Notes: generated from the sequence alone by a model not told the origin. A DNA stretch of 44,790 nt from Pseudonocardia sp. (GCA_030147065.1 JASLAP010000298.1:1-44790); one strand, 5' to 3'. Shown: positions 32,382 to 41,300, counted from the stretch's first letter. Numbers and translations are program-made.

Positions 32382-32754
32382 GGTGCGACCCTACGGGCTG
32401 CGCGCGGCGGGTGCCGGACCGCCGGGATTCGGTGATCTCGGTCACAGTCCAGCAACCGGTCGAGATCGGGAACGTCCCTCGAAATGCTCCCGTGATCAGG
32501 TAAGACGCAGATCAAACCCACCGATCGGCGTAACTTCCTTCGGCATCTGGCGTTGTCGCCCGGGTTTGCCTTCGGCCTGCCCGCCCGTAGCGTGCCCTGC
32601 GGCCCGGACGGATGCCCCAGATCCGCTCAGGCCCCGGCACCGCAGCGCTCCCCCTGTCCGGCGGTCCGGCCCCCGTTGCCTCGACGAGTGCGGGACAGGA
32701 ACGGATCGCGTGCCCCCGGCGCGCTCTCCGGTGCGCAGCGCGCGGAGACATCAG
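32382..32754. other. Long interval between moaC and the second rpf gene
   Basis: I see no gene here. It contains a CRP-like palindrome near the moaC end. A stretch with GATCAGGTAAGACGCAGATC (32495-32514) could hold a -10 box (TAAGAC) and a short GATC-flanked repeat. The rest is a long GC-rich leader for rpf with no recognisable riboswitch. The length parallels that before the first rpf gene. Confidence 0.55.
32432..32445. promoter_or_regulatory. CRP-like site upstream of the second rpf gene
   Basis: GTGA-TCTCGG-TCAC followed by A matches the GTGA-N6-TCACA core of the CRP consensus. It lies about 310 bp upstream of the rpf ATG and 50 bp upstream of the moaC start, so it could regulate either gene. 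Confidence 0.5.
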
Positions 32755-33342
32755 ATGGCCCGCTATCGCGGTCGGCACCGCAAGCCCAGCACCACCGGAC
32801 GTCGGATCGCCCGGACCGCGCTGGCCGGAGCCGTCGTCGGAGCCCCGCTGGTCGCCACCCCCGTGGCGCACGCGGCCTCGGACAGCACGTGGGACCGCCT
32901 CGCCCAGTGCGAGAGCAGTGGGAACTGGTCGATCAACACCGGCAACGGCTACCACGGTGGTCTGCAGTTCTCGCCCCGCACGTGGACCGCGTTCGGCGGC
33001 GGGGATTTCGCCCCGGTCGCCTACCAGGCCAGCCGCGAGCAGCAGATCGTGGTGGCCGAACGGGTGCTCGCCGCGCAGGGCTGGAACGCCTGGCCGGCCT
33101 GCTCGCGCAAACTCGGTATCCGCGGCGAGCCCGCCGCCACCCGCAGCGCCCCGGCCACCGAAGTGCGCGCCAGCGCGCCCGCCGCGCCCACTGCGGGCAA
33201 TTACGTGGTGCGGCCGGGCGACACGCTCTCCGGGATCGCGCAGCGCAATGGGGTGGCCGGCGGATGGCAGGAGATCGCCGCCAAGAACCCGAACCTGGGC
33301 AACCCGAACGTCCTCACCGTCGGGCAGCAGCTGACCCTCTGA
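32755..33342 (+). CDS. Second resuscitation-promoting factor with LysM domain
   Basis: A 195-residue secreted protein with the same architecture as the rpf gene 2.4 kb upstream. The signal peptide ends near ATPVAHAA. The Rpf domain is WDRLAQCESSGNWSINTGNG, YHGGLQFSPRTWTAFGG, IVVAERVLAAQGWNAWP. The LysM domain is NYVVRPGDTLSGIAQRNG. The two genes share a 30-bp identical stretch encoding NWSINTGNGY. ATG 32755 follows GGAGA. A twin-arginine-like basic start (RGRHRK) precedes the hydrophobic core, but no true RR-x-FLK motif is present. Confidence 0.95.
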   Translation: MARYRGRHRKPSTTGRRIARTALAGAVVGAPLVATPVAHAASDSTWDRLAQCESSGNWSINTGNGYHGGLQFSPRTWTAFGGGDFAPVAYQASREQQIVVAERVLAAQGWNAWPACSRKLGIRGEPAATRSAPATEVRASAPAAPTAGNYVVRPGDTLSGIAQRNGVAGGWQEIAAKNPNLGNPNVLTVGQQLTL

Positions 33343-33420
33343 GCCCGCGCATTCCTTTCCCGCGCAATTCCGGCGGGTTCGGCAATGCGGTGCGCGGTCG
33401 CCGGTACCGATCGGGTGTGA

Positions 33421-33447
33421 CGTTCGTCCGACGGGATCGGACGAGCG
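33421..33447. terminator. Hairpin between rpf and the convergent nucleotidyltransferase gene
   Basis: An 11-bp stem with one mismatch (CGTTCGTCCGA with TCGGACGAGCG) and a 5-nt loop lies between two convergent genes, 34 nt before the minus-strand stop. Confidence 0.6.
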
Positions 33448-33481
33448 CGCCTTTCGGCCAGGCAGTGCCGGCGATCGGGCG

Positions 33482-34015
33482 TCAGGGTCGGCGGAGGCGG
33501 GCGAGCTGCTCGGGGGTGTCGACGTCGTCGGGCGTGGCCAGGTCGCCGCACTCGACGAGCTGCAGGGCCGGGTGACCGGCGAGGTAGCCGCGGGCCCCGG
33601 CGTCGCCGGTGGCCGCCGCCCGCACCCCGGCCCAGTGCGCGCGTCCGAACAGGACGGGGTGGGCCGGCCGGCCGTCGTAGGCGGCGCGGGCCAGGACGTC
33701 CGGCCCGGCGACCGCGCCGAGCCGGCGCACGGCCCCGGCCGTCACCCCGGGCAGGTCGACCAGGTGCACGACGGCGGCATCGACCCCGGCCGCGGCCAGC
33801 GCGTCGAGACCGGCGCGCAGCGACGCGCCCATCCCCTCGACCCACCCGTCCGCGACGACGGCGCGCACGCCCGCGGGGAGCAGCGCCGCCACCTCGTCGG
33901 CAGCGGCGCCGAGCACCACCAGCACCGGGGCGCAGCCGCCCTCGGCGAGCACCCGCACGGCGCGCCGCACCAGCGGCTCGCCGTCCAGCTCGACCAGGGC
34001 CTTCGGCCCGCCCAT
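33482..34015 (-). CDS. MobA/MocA-like nucleotidyltransferase (N-terminus extends upstream)
   Basis: Transfers a nucleotide to molybdopterin or a related cofactor; MocA-type proteins serve xanthine-dehydrogenase-like enzymes, which fits the nearby xdhC. The 177 residues from ATG 34015 begin MGGPKALVELDGEPLVRRAV. HLVDLPGVTAGAVRRLGAV and YDGRPAHPVLFGRAHWAGV are the family's metal and substrate segments. The essential loop LLLAAGAGRRMGGPK starts before this ATG, in frame, without any ATG, GTG or TTG. Translation probably begins at GTA 34063, which overlaps the preceding TAG as GTAG and has GGAGA 8 nt upstream. Confidence 0.88.
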   Translation of the reverse strand: MGGPKALVELDGEPLVRRAVRVLAEGGCAPVLVVLGAAADEVAALLPAGVRAVVADGWVEGMGASLRAGLDALAAAGVDAAVVHLVDLPGVTAGAVRRLGAVAGPDVLARAAYDGRPAHPVLFGRAHWAGVRAAATGDAGARGYLAGHPALQLVECGDLATPDDVDTPEQLARLRRP

Positions 34016-34059
34016 CCGCCGCCCGGCTCCGGCGGCGAGCAGCAGGCCGGCCGGGCCGG

Positions 34060-34239
34060 CTACTTGTTGATCTCCGTGACGGGGTGCACGTAGGGCACCT
34101 CGTCGAGCGGGAACTCGACGTCCCCGAACGGCGACAGCGACCCCTGGGTGGGCGCGGCGAGCTCGCTCACCGGGTGCTCACCGTCCGGAAGGGTCGGCCA
34201 CGTCGGGTCGATACGGCCGGGTCGGGGTTGCTTGGCCAC
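34060..34239 (-). CDS. 59-residue unknown protein upstream of the mobA-like gene
   Basis: A small gene I do not recognise. GTG 34239 is preceded by GAGGAGGAGACC, among the strongest ribosome binding sites in the window, and codon third positions are GC-rich as in real genes. The product begins MAKQPRPGRIDPTWPTLPDG, has a polar middle with SPFGDVEFPLDEV, and ends YVHPVTEINK. No Cys, signal peptide or membrane segment is present; the acidic middle and aromatic tail look like a binding peptide. Its place between the Rv0862c-like and moaC genes matches small Rv0863 of M. tuberculosis; homology is unchecked. Confidence 0.7.
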   Translation of the reverse strand: MAKQPRPGRIDPTWPTLPDGEHPVSELAAPTQGSLSPFGDVEFPLDEVPYVHPVTEINK

Positions 34240-34328
34240 GGTCTCCTCCTCGGGCGCAGGGATCGCGAGCAGTATCGCCTACCGGCGCCGCGGACGTCCG
34301 CCCGGAGCGGCCGACTACCGTGGGCCCG

Positions 34329-36566
34329 ATGCCCACCACGCTGGTCGACTGGCTGCGCGCCCGGGACGACGAGGCCCTGGCGACGCTGCTGCGGCTGCGT
34401 CCCGACCTCGCGGTCCCGCCGCCGGCCGACCTCACCGTGCTGGCCACCCGGGCCGGCGTGCGCGCCTCCGTGCACCGCGCCTGCGACGACCTCGACACGG
34501 TCACCCTGGCGGTGCTGGAGGCCCTCGTGGTCGCCGACGCCGACAGCCGGCCGGTCCCGCTGGCCGAGCTGCGCCGCCTGCTCGGCCCGGACGTGCCGGC
34601 GAAGGTCACCGCGGCCGCGCTGGCCGCGCTGCGCGAGCGGGCCCTCGTGTGGGGTCCGGACGGCGAGCTGTCCCTGCTGCCGTCCGCCCGCGACGTCGTC
34701 CCGCGCCACCCCGGCGGTCTCGGCCGCCCCGCGGCGGGCCCGGCGGCGTCCAGCGCGCTGCCCGACCTGCTGGCCGCGGTCACCCCCGAGGAGCAGCGGG
34801 TGCTCGACGCGCTGGCCGCCGGCCCACCGATCGGGCGCAGCCGGGCCGGGTCCGACCCGGACAGCCCGGTGGGCCGGCTGGTCGCCCGCGGGCTGCTGCT
34901 GCGCGTCGACACCGAGACCGTGGAGCTGCCCCGCCAGGTCGGCCTGGCGCTGCGCGGCGACCGCCCCCTCGGCCCCGTGGCCGTCCGGCCGCCGGACCTG
35001 GACGTGCGCGACCGCGGCGCGGACGTCGTCGACCGCACCGCCGGTGGGGCGGCCCTGGAGCTGCTGCGCCGGGTGGACCTGCTGATCGGGTTCTGGAGCC
35101 GCACCCCGCCGCCGGCGCTGCGCTCGGGCGGGCTGGGTGTGCGCGACCTGCGCCGGGCCGCCCGGGAGGCCGACGCCGACGAGGGCACGGCCGCGCTGCT
35201 GATCGAGCTGGCGGTGGCCGCCGAGCTGATCACCGAGACCGACGGTGTCCCGCCCGAGTGGGTGCCGACCACCACCGTGGACGCCTGGGCCGCCGGTGGG
35301 CCGGGTGCCCGCTGGGCGCTGCTGGCCCGGGCCTGGCTGGACCTGCCGCGGCTGCCGGGCCTGGTCGGGCGCAAGGACGACGCCGGCCGGACGATCGCGC
35401 CGCTGTCCGACGGCGTCCGCCGCCCGCTCGCCCCGCGCGACCGCCGCCGGGTGCTGGCCGGGTTGGCCGAGCTGCCGCCGGGCACCGCGCCCGGGTCGGT
35501 GTCGGCGCTGGCCGACCTGCTGGCCTGGCGGGCCCCGCGGCGCGGCGGCCGGCTGCGCGACGAGGTCGCCGGCTGGGTGCTCAGCGAGGCCACCGTGCTC
35601 GGCGTGGTGGCGCTGGACGCGCTGTCCACGCCCGGCCGGGCGCTGCTCACCGACCCGGCGTCGGTGCCGGCCGCGCTGCGCGCGACCCTGCCCGACCCGG
35701 TCGACCACGTGCTCCTGCAGGCCGACCTCACCGCGATCGCCCCCGGGCCGCTGGAGGCCGGGCTGGCCGCCGAGCTGGAGCTGGTGGCCGAGGTCGAGTC
35801 GGCCGGCGCGGCGACGGTCTACCGGTTCACCGAGCAGTCGGTGCGCCGGGCGCTGGACTCCGGGCGGTCGGCCGCGGACCTGCACGAGCTGCTCAGCACC
35901 CGGTCCGCCACCCCGGTGCCGCAGGGGCTGTCCTACCTGGTCGACGACGTGGCCCGCCGGCACGGGCGGCTGCGCGGCGGGGCGGCGGCGTCGTTCCTGC
36001 GCTCCGACGACGAGGTGCTGATCGCCGAGGTGCTGGCCCACCCGGACGCCCGGGAGCTGGAGCTGCGCCGGATCGCGCCGACCGTGGCGGTGTCCCCGCT
36101 GCCGCTGATCGAGGTGCTGGCCGGGCTGCGGGCCGCCGGGTTCAGCCCGGCCGCCGAGGACACCGGCGGGGCGGTGCTGGACCTGTCCGACCGCGGCCGC
36201 CGCGCCGCGCCGCGCCGGCGCGGGATCGCCGGATCGGGCATCCCGCCGGAGCCGGACCCGGCCCAGCTGGCCGCGCTGGTCTCCCGGATGCGGGCCGGCG
36301 AGGCGATGGCCGGGGTGCGCCGGGGCAACACCGGCGGGCTCGAACCGGTCAACGGCACCACCGTGGACCTGCTGCGCTCGGCCGCCGCGGCCGGCCGCAA
36401 CGTCTGGATCGGCTTCGTGGACGGGCACGGCGTGGCCGGCGAGCGGGTCCTGGAACCGGTGAGCGTCGGGGGCGGGGTCGTCGAAGGCCGCGACGCCGTG
36501 GACGGTGCGGTGCACCGGGTGCCGCTGCACCGCATCACCAGCATCGCCCTGATCGACTCGTCCTGA
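34329..36566 (+). CDS. Helicase-associated (Rv0862c-like) protein
   Basis: A 745-residue protein of the actinobacterial family with a C-terminal XPB_3/Helicase_C_3-type domain but no ATPase core. It opens PTTLVDWLRARDDEALATLL and RLRPDLAVPPPADLTVLATR, typical of the family. The C-terminal half contains YLVDDVARRHGRLRGGAAAS and a WYL-like ending, GRNVWIGFVDGHG. It has no Walker motifs. ATG 34329 is preferred over GTG 34320; TACCGT at 34316-34321 is a -10 box placed for a leaderless mRNA. In M. tuberculosis its homologue sits beside the XPB helicase; here the conservon separates them. Its role, perhaps in DNA repair, is inferred. Confidence 0.9.
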   Translation: MPTTLVDWLRARDDEALATLLRLRPDLAVPPPADLTVLATRAGVRASVHRACDDLDTVTLAVLEALVVADADSRPVPLAELRRLLGPDVPAKVTAAALAALRERALVWGPDGELSLLPSARDVVPRHPGGLGRPAAGPAASSALPDLLAAVTPEEQRVLDALAAGPPIGRSRAGSDPDSPVGRLVARGLLLRVDTETVELPRQVGLALRGDRPLGPVAVRPPDLDVRDRGADVVDRTAGGAALELLRRVDLLIGFWSRTPPPALRSGGLGVRDLRRAAREADADEGTAALLIELAVAAELITETDGVPPEWVPTTTVDAWAAGGPGARWALLARAWLDLPRLPGLVGRKDDAGRTIAPLSDGVRRPLAPRDRRRVLAGLAELPPGTAPGSVSALADLLAWRAPRRGGRLRDEVAGWVLSEATVLGVVALDALSTPGRALLTDPASVPAALRATLPDPVDHVLLQADLTAIAPGPLEAGLAAELELVAEVESAGAATVYRFTEQSVRRALDSGRSAADLHELLSTRSATPVPQGLSYLVDDVARRHGRLRGGAAASFLRSDDEVLIAEVLAHPDARELELRRIAPTVAVSPLPLIEVLAGLRAAGFSPAAEDTGGAVLDLSDRGRRAAPRRRGIAGSGIPPEPDPAQLAALVSRMRAGEAMAGVRRGNTGGLEPVNGTTVDLLRSAAAAGRNVWIGFVDGHGVAGERVLEPVSVGGGVVEGRDAVDGAVHRVPLHRITSIALIDSS

Positions 36567-36592
36567 TCGACCGGGGCGCGCTCGACCAGGAC

Positions 36593-36612
36593 GTGCCCCG
36601 CTGCGGGGACAC
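36593..36612 (+). terminator. Short terminator hairpin
   Basis: CCCCG and CGGGG with a CTG loop, extended by GTG and CAC around a one-base bulge. It begins 27 nt after the stop of the helicase-associated gene. Confidence 0.45.
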
Positions 36613-36635
36613 GCCCTCGTCGGGCCGGGTCCGCC

Positions 36636-37235
36636 TCAGCGGGCCCCGGCGGTGAGCCGGTGGTGCATCGCGTGCTCCACCAGCGCGATCAGCGTCTGCT
36701 TGGTCGACTGCCGGTTGCGGGCGTCGCAGCTGACGATCGGGATCGACGGGTCGATCGACATCGCCTCCCGGACGTCCTCGACGCGGTGCTGCAGCAACCC
36801 GTCGAAGCAGTTCAGCCCGACCACGTAGGGCAGGCCCCGGTCCTCGAAGAAGTCGATCGCGGCGAACGAGTCGGCCAGCCTGCGGGTGTCGACCAGCACC
36901 ACCGCACCGATGGCGCCGCGGACCAGGTCGTCCCACATGAACCAGAACCGGTGCTGGCCCGGCGTGCCGAACAGGTACAGGATCAGCTCCGAGTCCAGCG
37001 ACACCCGTCCGAAGTCCATGGCCACCGTGGTGGTGACCTTGTTCGGGGTGGCTTCGAGGTTGTCCACGCCGGAGCTGGCCTCGGTCATCACCGCCTCGGT
37101 GGTCAACGGGACGATCTCGGAGACCGAGCCGACGAACGTGGTCTTGCCGACGCCGAAGCCCCCGGCCACCACGATCTTGGCCGAGATCGTCGCCGCGGTG
37201 GCGATCGACTGCGGCCTAGAGCCGACGGAGTCCAC
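36636..37235 (-). CDS. cvnD: Conservon GTP-binding protein (CvnD type)
   Basis: A 199-residue small GTPase-like protein. The P-loop is VVAGGFGVGKTTFVGSVSEI. The G3 region reads LYLFGTPGQHRFWFMWDDLV, with TPGQ replacing the usual DxxG, as is normal in this family. NCFDGLL stands in for NKxD. GTG 37235 lies inside the preceding DUF742 gene (20-bp overlap), with AAGGG upstream. With sensor kinase, Roadblock and DUF742 proteins it forms the actinobacterial conservon, proposed to work as a membrane-associated G-protein-like switch. The M. tuberculosis counterpart is Rv3362c. Confidence 0.95.
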   Translation of the reverse strand: MDSVGSRPQSIATAATISAKIVVAGGFGVGKTTFVGSVSEIVPLTTEAVMTEASSGVDNLEATPNKVTTTVAMDFGRVSLDSELILYLFGTPGQHRFWFMWDDLVRGAIGAVVLVDTRRLADSFAAIDFFEDRGLPYVVGLNCFDGLLQHRVEDVREAMSIDPSIPIVSCDARNRQSTKQTLIALVEHAMHHRLTAGAR

Positions 37236-37842
37236 TCAACACCCTTTCCATCAGGGCGAGGTCCGGCACGTTGCCGGCGCTGCTCGCGGTCTGGTGCACG
37301 GTCACGATTCCGAGCCCCGCCATGTCACCCAGCAGCACCCGGGCGACGCCGAGTGGCAGGGACATCAGGGCGGCGACCTCGGCCACCGAGCGGGTCTGCT
37401 CGCACATCTCCGCGACGGCACGGTGCTCGACCTGCAACAGGCCCATCTGATCCCGGCCCCGCTGGCTGGTCGAGACGAGGGTCTCGATGGCCAGGTCGAG
37501 GCCGGACTTGGTGCGTCCGCGGGTCCAGGCGTAGGGCCGGACCGCGGAGGCCCCCACGGTCGTGCTCACCGGCTCCTCGGCCGCCGGCATCTCCGCCGGG
37601 GGCTGCATGAGCGGGTTCTGCTGGGCCGGTCCGCCCTGGTGCGGCGGCAGGCCCTGGTGCGCAGGCGGCAGTTCGAACTGATCCGGCCGCGGGAGCTCGG
37701 GTGGCGCGACCGCGTCGTCGCGTCGACGGCCCCACCGGCGGCGCCGGGGGGACCGCCCGGCGTCCAGGCTGAATCCGTTCATCACGTCGGCGAAAGTCGG
37801 CTCCGAGGGTTGTCGGCGCTCGTCGTCGGGACCCGAGCTCAT
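37216..37842 (-). CDS. cvnC: DUF742 family protein (CvnC type)
   Basis: A 208-residue protein. The N-terminal 100 residues are disordered, basic and Gln/Pro-rich (RSPRRRRWGRRRDD). The DUF742 domain begins at AVRPYAWTRGRTKSGLDLAI, continues with EHRAVAEMCEQTRSVAEVAA and LMSLPLGVARVLLGDMAGLG (winged-helix-like), and ends ALMERVLSGLRRL. DUF742 proteins interact with the conservon kinase and Roadblock protein. Its 3' end overlaps the GTPase gene, while an 85-nt gap separates it from the Roadblock gene. Confidence 0.94.
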   Translation of the reverse strand: MSSGPDDERRQPSEPTFADVMNGFSLDAGRSPRRRRWGRRRDDAVAPPELPRPDQFELPPAHQGLPPHQGGPAQQNPLMQPPAEMPAAEEPVSTTVGASAVRPYAWTRGRTKSGLDLAIETLVSTSQRGRDQMGLLQVEHRAVAEMCEQTRSVAEVAALMSLPLGVARVLLGDMAGLGIVTVHQTASSAGNVPDLALMERVLSGLRRL

Positions 37843-37927
37843 CGGACATCACCTTCCTTCTGCCGATCGGACTGTCGTCGTTGCGGGGCGGGCTGCTGGC
37901 TGGTCGGGCTGCGGGCGGACGGGCCGG

Positions 37928-38350
37928 TCAGGGTCCGAACGAACCCTGCAGCTCGGCCCGCAGCTCGGGGGTGAGCAGCTGGCCGACCCGGTCGACCAAC
38001 AGCGTCATCTCGTATCCGATCAGGCCGATGTCACAACTCGGTGACGCCAGCACGGCGAGGCAGGAGCCATCGCTGATCGACATCAGCAGGACGATGCCGC
38101 GGTCCATCTCGACCACGGTCTGCACCACCCCGCCCGCGTCGAAGCAGCGGGCCGCGCCCTGGGTCAGGCTGATCAAGCCGGACGCGACCGCGGCCAGCTG
38201 GTCGGCCCGGTCCCGGGGCAGCCGGTCGGAACTGGTCAGCAGCAACCCGTCCGCGGACACCACGATGGCGTGCGCGACACCGGGCACCCGCTCCGCGAAG
38301 TTCGTGACCAGCCATCCGAATCGGCTCGGCTGGGTCTGTGGCGCCGTCAT
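37928..38350 (-). CDS. cvnB: Roadblock/LC7-domain protein (CvnB type)
   Basis: A 140-residue Roadblock/LC7 protein, the regulator of small GTPases in these modules. Features are FAERVPGVAHAIVVSADGLL, LAAVASGLISLTQGAARCFD, GGVVQTVVEMDRGIVLLMSI and GYEMTLLVDRVGQLLTPELR. Its ATG overlaps the stop of the sensor kinase as ATGA, so the two are coupled. It likely dimerises and acts with the GTPase at the membrane. Confidence 0.95.
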   Translation of the reverse strand: MTAPQTQPSRFGWLVTNFAERVPGVAHAIVVSADGLLLTSSDRLPRDRADQLAAVASGLISLTQGAARCFDAGGVVQTVVEMDRGIVLLMSISDGSCLAVLASPSCDIGLIGYEMTLLVDRVGQLLTPELRAELQGSFGP

Positions 38351-41300
38351 GAAGACTCCTCGTCGTGATTGCCACCCGCGTTGGCGGGGTCGTTGCCACC
38401 GTTGGATCCGGATCCGTGGGGTGCTGCCGTCTCGCCGCGGAGCCGCCGCTCGCGGCCCTGCCGGACACCTTGTTGATAGCTGGCCAGTCGACCGCGGATG
38501 TTCTCGGCGCTGCGCGCCGGGGACGCCGGAGCGGCCAACACCGCAGATCCTGCACTGCCCGGCACCAGCCGCGCCTTCGGGCGCCGCTTGGGCAGCCCGG
38601 CGGTCGTCAGCTCGCTGGCCCGGTCGGACACCGCGCCGCTCGCGGCCCGCCAGCCGTCGTCGGCCTCGGTCGCGAAGCCGCGCTCGACCCGCCCGGCGAC
38701 CGCACCCACCGGTTCCGGCGCCGGTGCGGCGGCCGGGCGTTCCGGGGCGACCGGCGCGGGCCGCGCCACCGGGGCGCCGGACGGGCCGGCCGCCGTGCTC
38801 CCGGACGGAGCGCCTGCCGGGGGCCTGGTCGGAGCCCCGGACGGAGCAGCCGCGGTGGAACCCGACGGGCGGACCGGGGCGGACTTCGGCGCAGTGCCCT
38901 GCCCGTCCTCGTAGTCGACCGGGATGGGCCGGTTCGAGCGGAACCACGCGGAGGCGATCTCCTCGAAGATCGGCGTGGTCTCGGTGGGGTCGAACCGGCG
39001 GGACTCCTGGGCCGGCGTGGGGCTCGGGGCCTGCGCCCGGGCGATCGGCGGGCCGTCGGGCTGCGGCTCGGCCGGCACGACCGGCGCGAACAGCTCGTCG
39101 GCCGGTGCCGCCCCGTTCTGCGGCAGCTGCCGGGTCCGGTCGCCCGGACCGGCGAACGGCTGCGGGGCCGGCCGCGGTTCGCGCCGGGGCAGGTCGGACT
39201 GCTCGCGGCGCGGGAGTTCGGACTGCGGCTCGCGCCGGGGGAGCTCGGACTGCGGTTCCCGCCGAGGCAGCTCGGACTGCGGGACCCGCTGCGGCAGCGA
39301 CGGGAGCGGGCGGTCGCCCAGGTGGTGATCGGTGGTCTCGCGCTCGGACTGCGGACGGTCGTCCTGCTGGGGCTCGGGCCGGTCGTCCTGCGGGCGGCGC
39401 TGCTGCTCCGGCGGTTGCGGGTGCAGCGACCGCGGGCCGCCGTCGTCGGGCACCTCGCCGCGGGGCGGGCGCCCGGGCGGCTGCGCGGACCGGCCCGGGA
39501 TGCGGCGCGGCAGCGGCGGGCCGCCGAACTGGTTCCGGTCGGCGCCGGGATCGGTGCCCGGGCCCTCGGCGTGCCCGCCGGGAGCGCCGTTGCGGGTGTC
39601 CTCGTCGGCCCGGGCCTGCGGGGTCCGGTCCGGCCGGGGCCGGTCCTGCTGGCGGCGGTCCTGGGGCTCCTCGCCCGGCCCGTAAGCCGGTCCGGAGCCG
39701 GGCGCCGGGGTGCCGGTCGGCGGGGTGCCCCCGCCGTTGCCGCCGTTGCCGTAGAAGCCGTTGCGGTCCTGGTCGGGCGCCGGGAACTGGCCGGAGCCGG
39801 GGAACTGCTCGGGCCGGCGCTGGTGGTCGTCGGGCCAGCGCTGCTGGTCGTCGGGCCGGCTGTCGGGCCAGCCGTCCGGGCGCTGCGGCCCGTTCTGCCG
39901 CTGGGCGGCGGTCCGCCGGGCGGCCGCCTCCTGGTCGCGGCGGGCCTGCTCGGCGATCTCCCGGGCCCGGTCGTCGCCGGAGCGGCCGAACGGGTCGCCG
40001 GGGCCCTGGTCGCGCCCCGGGGGGATGGGCGGCCCGCCGCGGTCGGGCCGCAGCGTGGAGCCGGGGCGCCGGGTGGGCAGCGACGGTCCGCCGTTGGCGG
40101 TCGAGGGCGCGCCGCCCATCGGCGCCGCGTCCTGGACCTGGGGGTCGAACACGCTGGTCGGGTTGGCCGGGCCGTCGGTGCCGGCGACCAGCGCGGACAG
40201 CGGGCCGGTGGGGCCTGCGCCGACCGGGCGCTGGGGCAGGCCGCCGCCGGCCTGGCCGGGCACCGCACCGAGCGGGCGCCCGGAGTCGGCGGTGGCCGAG
40301 ATGAGGTAGGCCGGCACCGTGACCGAGGCGGTCAGCCCGGTGGACTGGCCGCTGGACGGGGTGCTGCCCAGCCGGACGTGGACGCCGTGCCGGGCACCCA
40401 GCCGGCCGACCACGAACAGGCCCATCCGGCGCGACGCCGAGACGTCCACCGAGGACGGGCCGCTGAGCCGGGTGTTGGCGTCCTCCAGCTCGTGCTCCAT
40501 CATGCCGACCCCGCGGTCGGTGATCTCCACGACGACCGAGCCGTCCGCGGTGCGCGCCGAGCTCATCACCACCTGGGAGTCCGGCGGGGAGAAGTTGGTG
40601 GCGTTGTCCAGCAGCTCGGCCAGCAGGTGCACGAGGTCGGAGCCGGCGCGGCCGGCCACGGTGGCCGTCGGCGGCGACTGCACGACGATCCGCTGGTACT
40701 GCTCGACCTCGGAGACCGCCGCGCGCAGCACGTCGACCAGCGGGATCGGGGCCGCGTTCCGCTTGGCCAGGTCGGTGCCCGCGAGGACCAGCAGGTTCTC
40801 CGAGTTGCGCCGCATGCGGGTGGCCAGGTGGTCGAGCTGGAACAGGTTCGACAGCTGGTCGGGGTCCTGCTCGTTGCTCTCCAGCTGCTCGATCAGCTGC
40901 AGCTGGCGCTCGACCAGCGCCTGGCTGCGCCGGGAGAGGTTGACGAACATCGCGCTGACGTTGGACTGCAGGGCGGCCTGCTCGGCGGCCAGCCGGACCG
41001 CCTGGCCGTGCACCGCGTCGAACGCCCTGGCCACCTGGCCGACCTCGTCCTGGCTGTTCAGCGGGACCGGGTCGACGGTGACGTCGGGCGTCTCGCCGGC
41101 GCGCATGCTCTCGACCGCCTGCGGCAGCCGGCGCTCGGCGACGTCCAGGGCCGCGGTGCGCAGCACCCGCAGCGAGCGGATCAGCGACCGGGCGACCAGG
41201 ACCGCCACCGTGATGCCGGCCAGCAGGCCCAGCATCAGGATCACCGACTGGATGCCGGCGTCGTTGCTGGCCGCCTCCTCGGCCGCGGTGCTCGTCGCGA

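Noticed and set aside
34060..34239. Mycofactocin or another named peptide-modification precursor
   Set aside because: The tail lacks the Cys-Gly-Val-Tyr ending of MftA, and no radical SAM or ATP-grasp partner lies nearby, so I give no such name.
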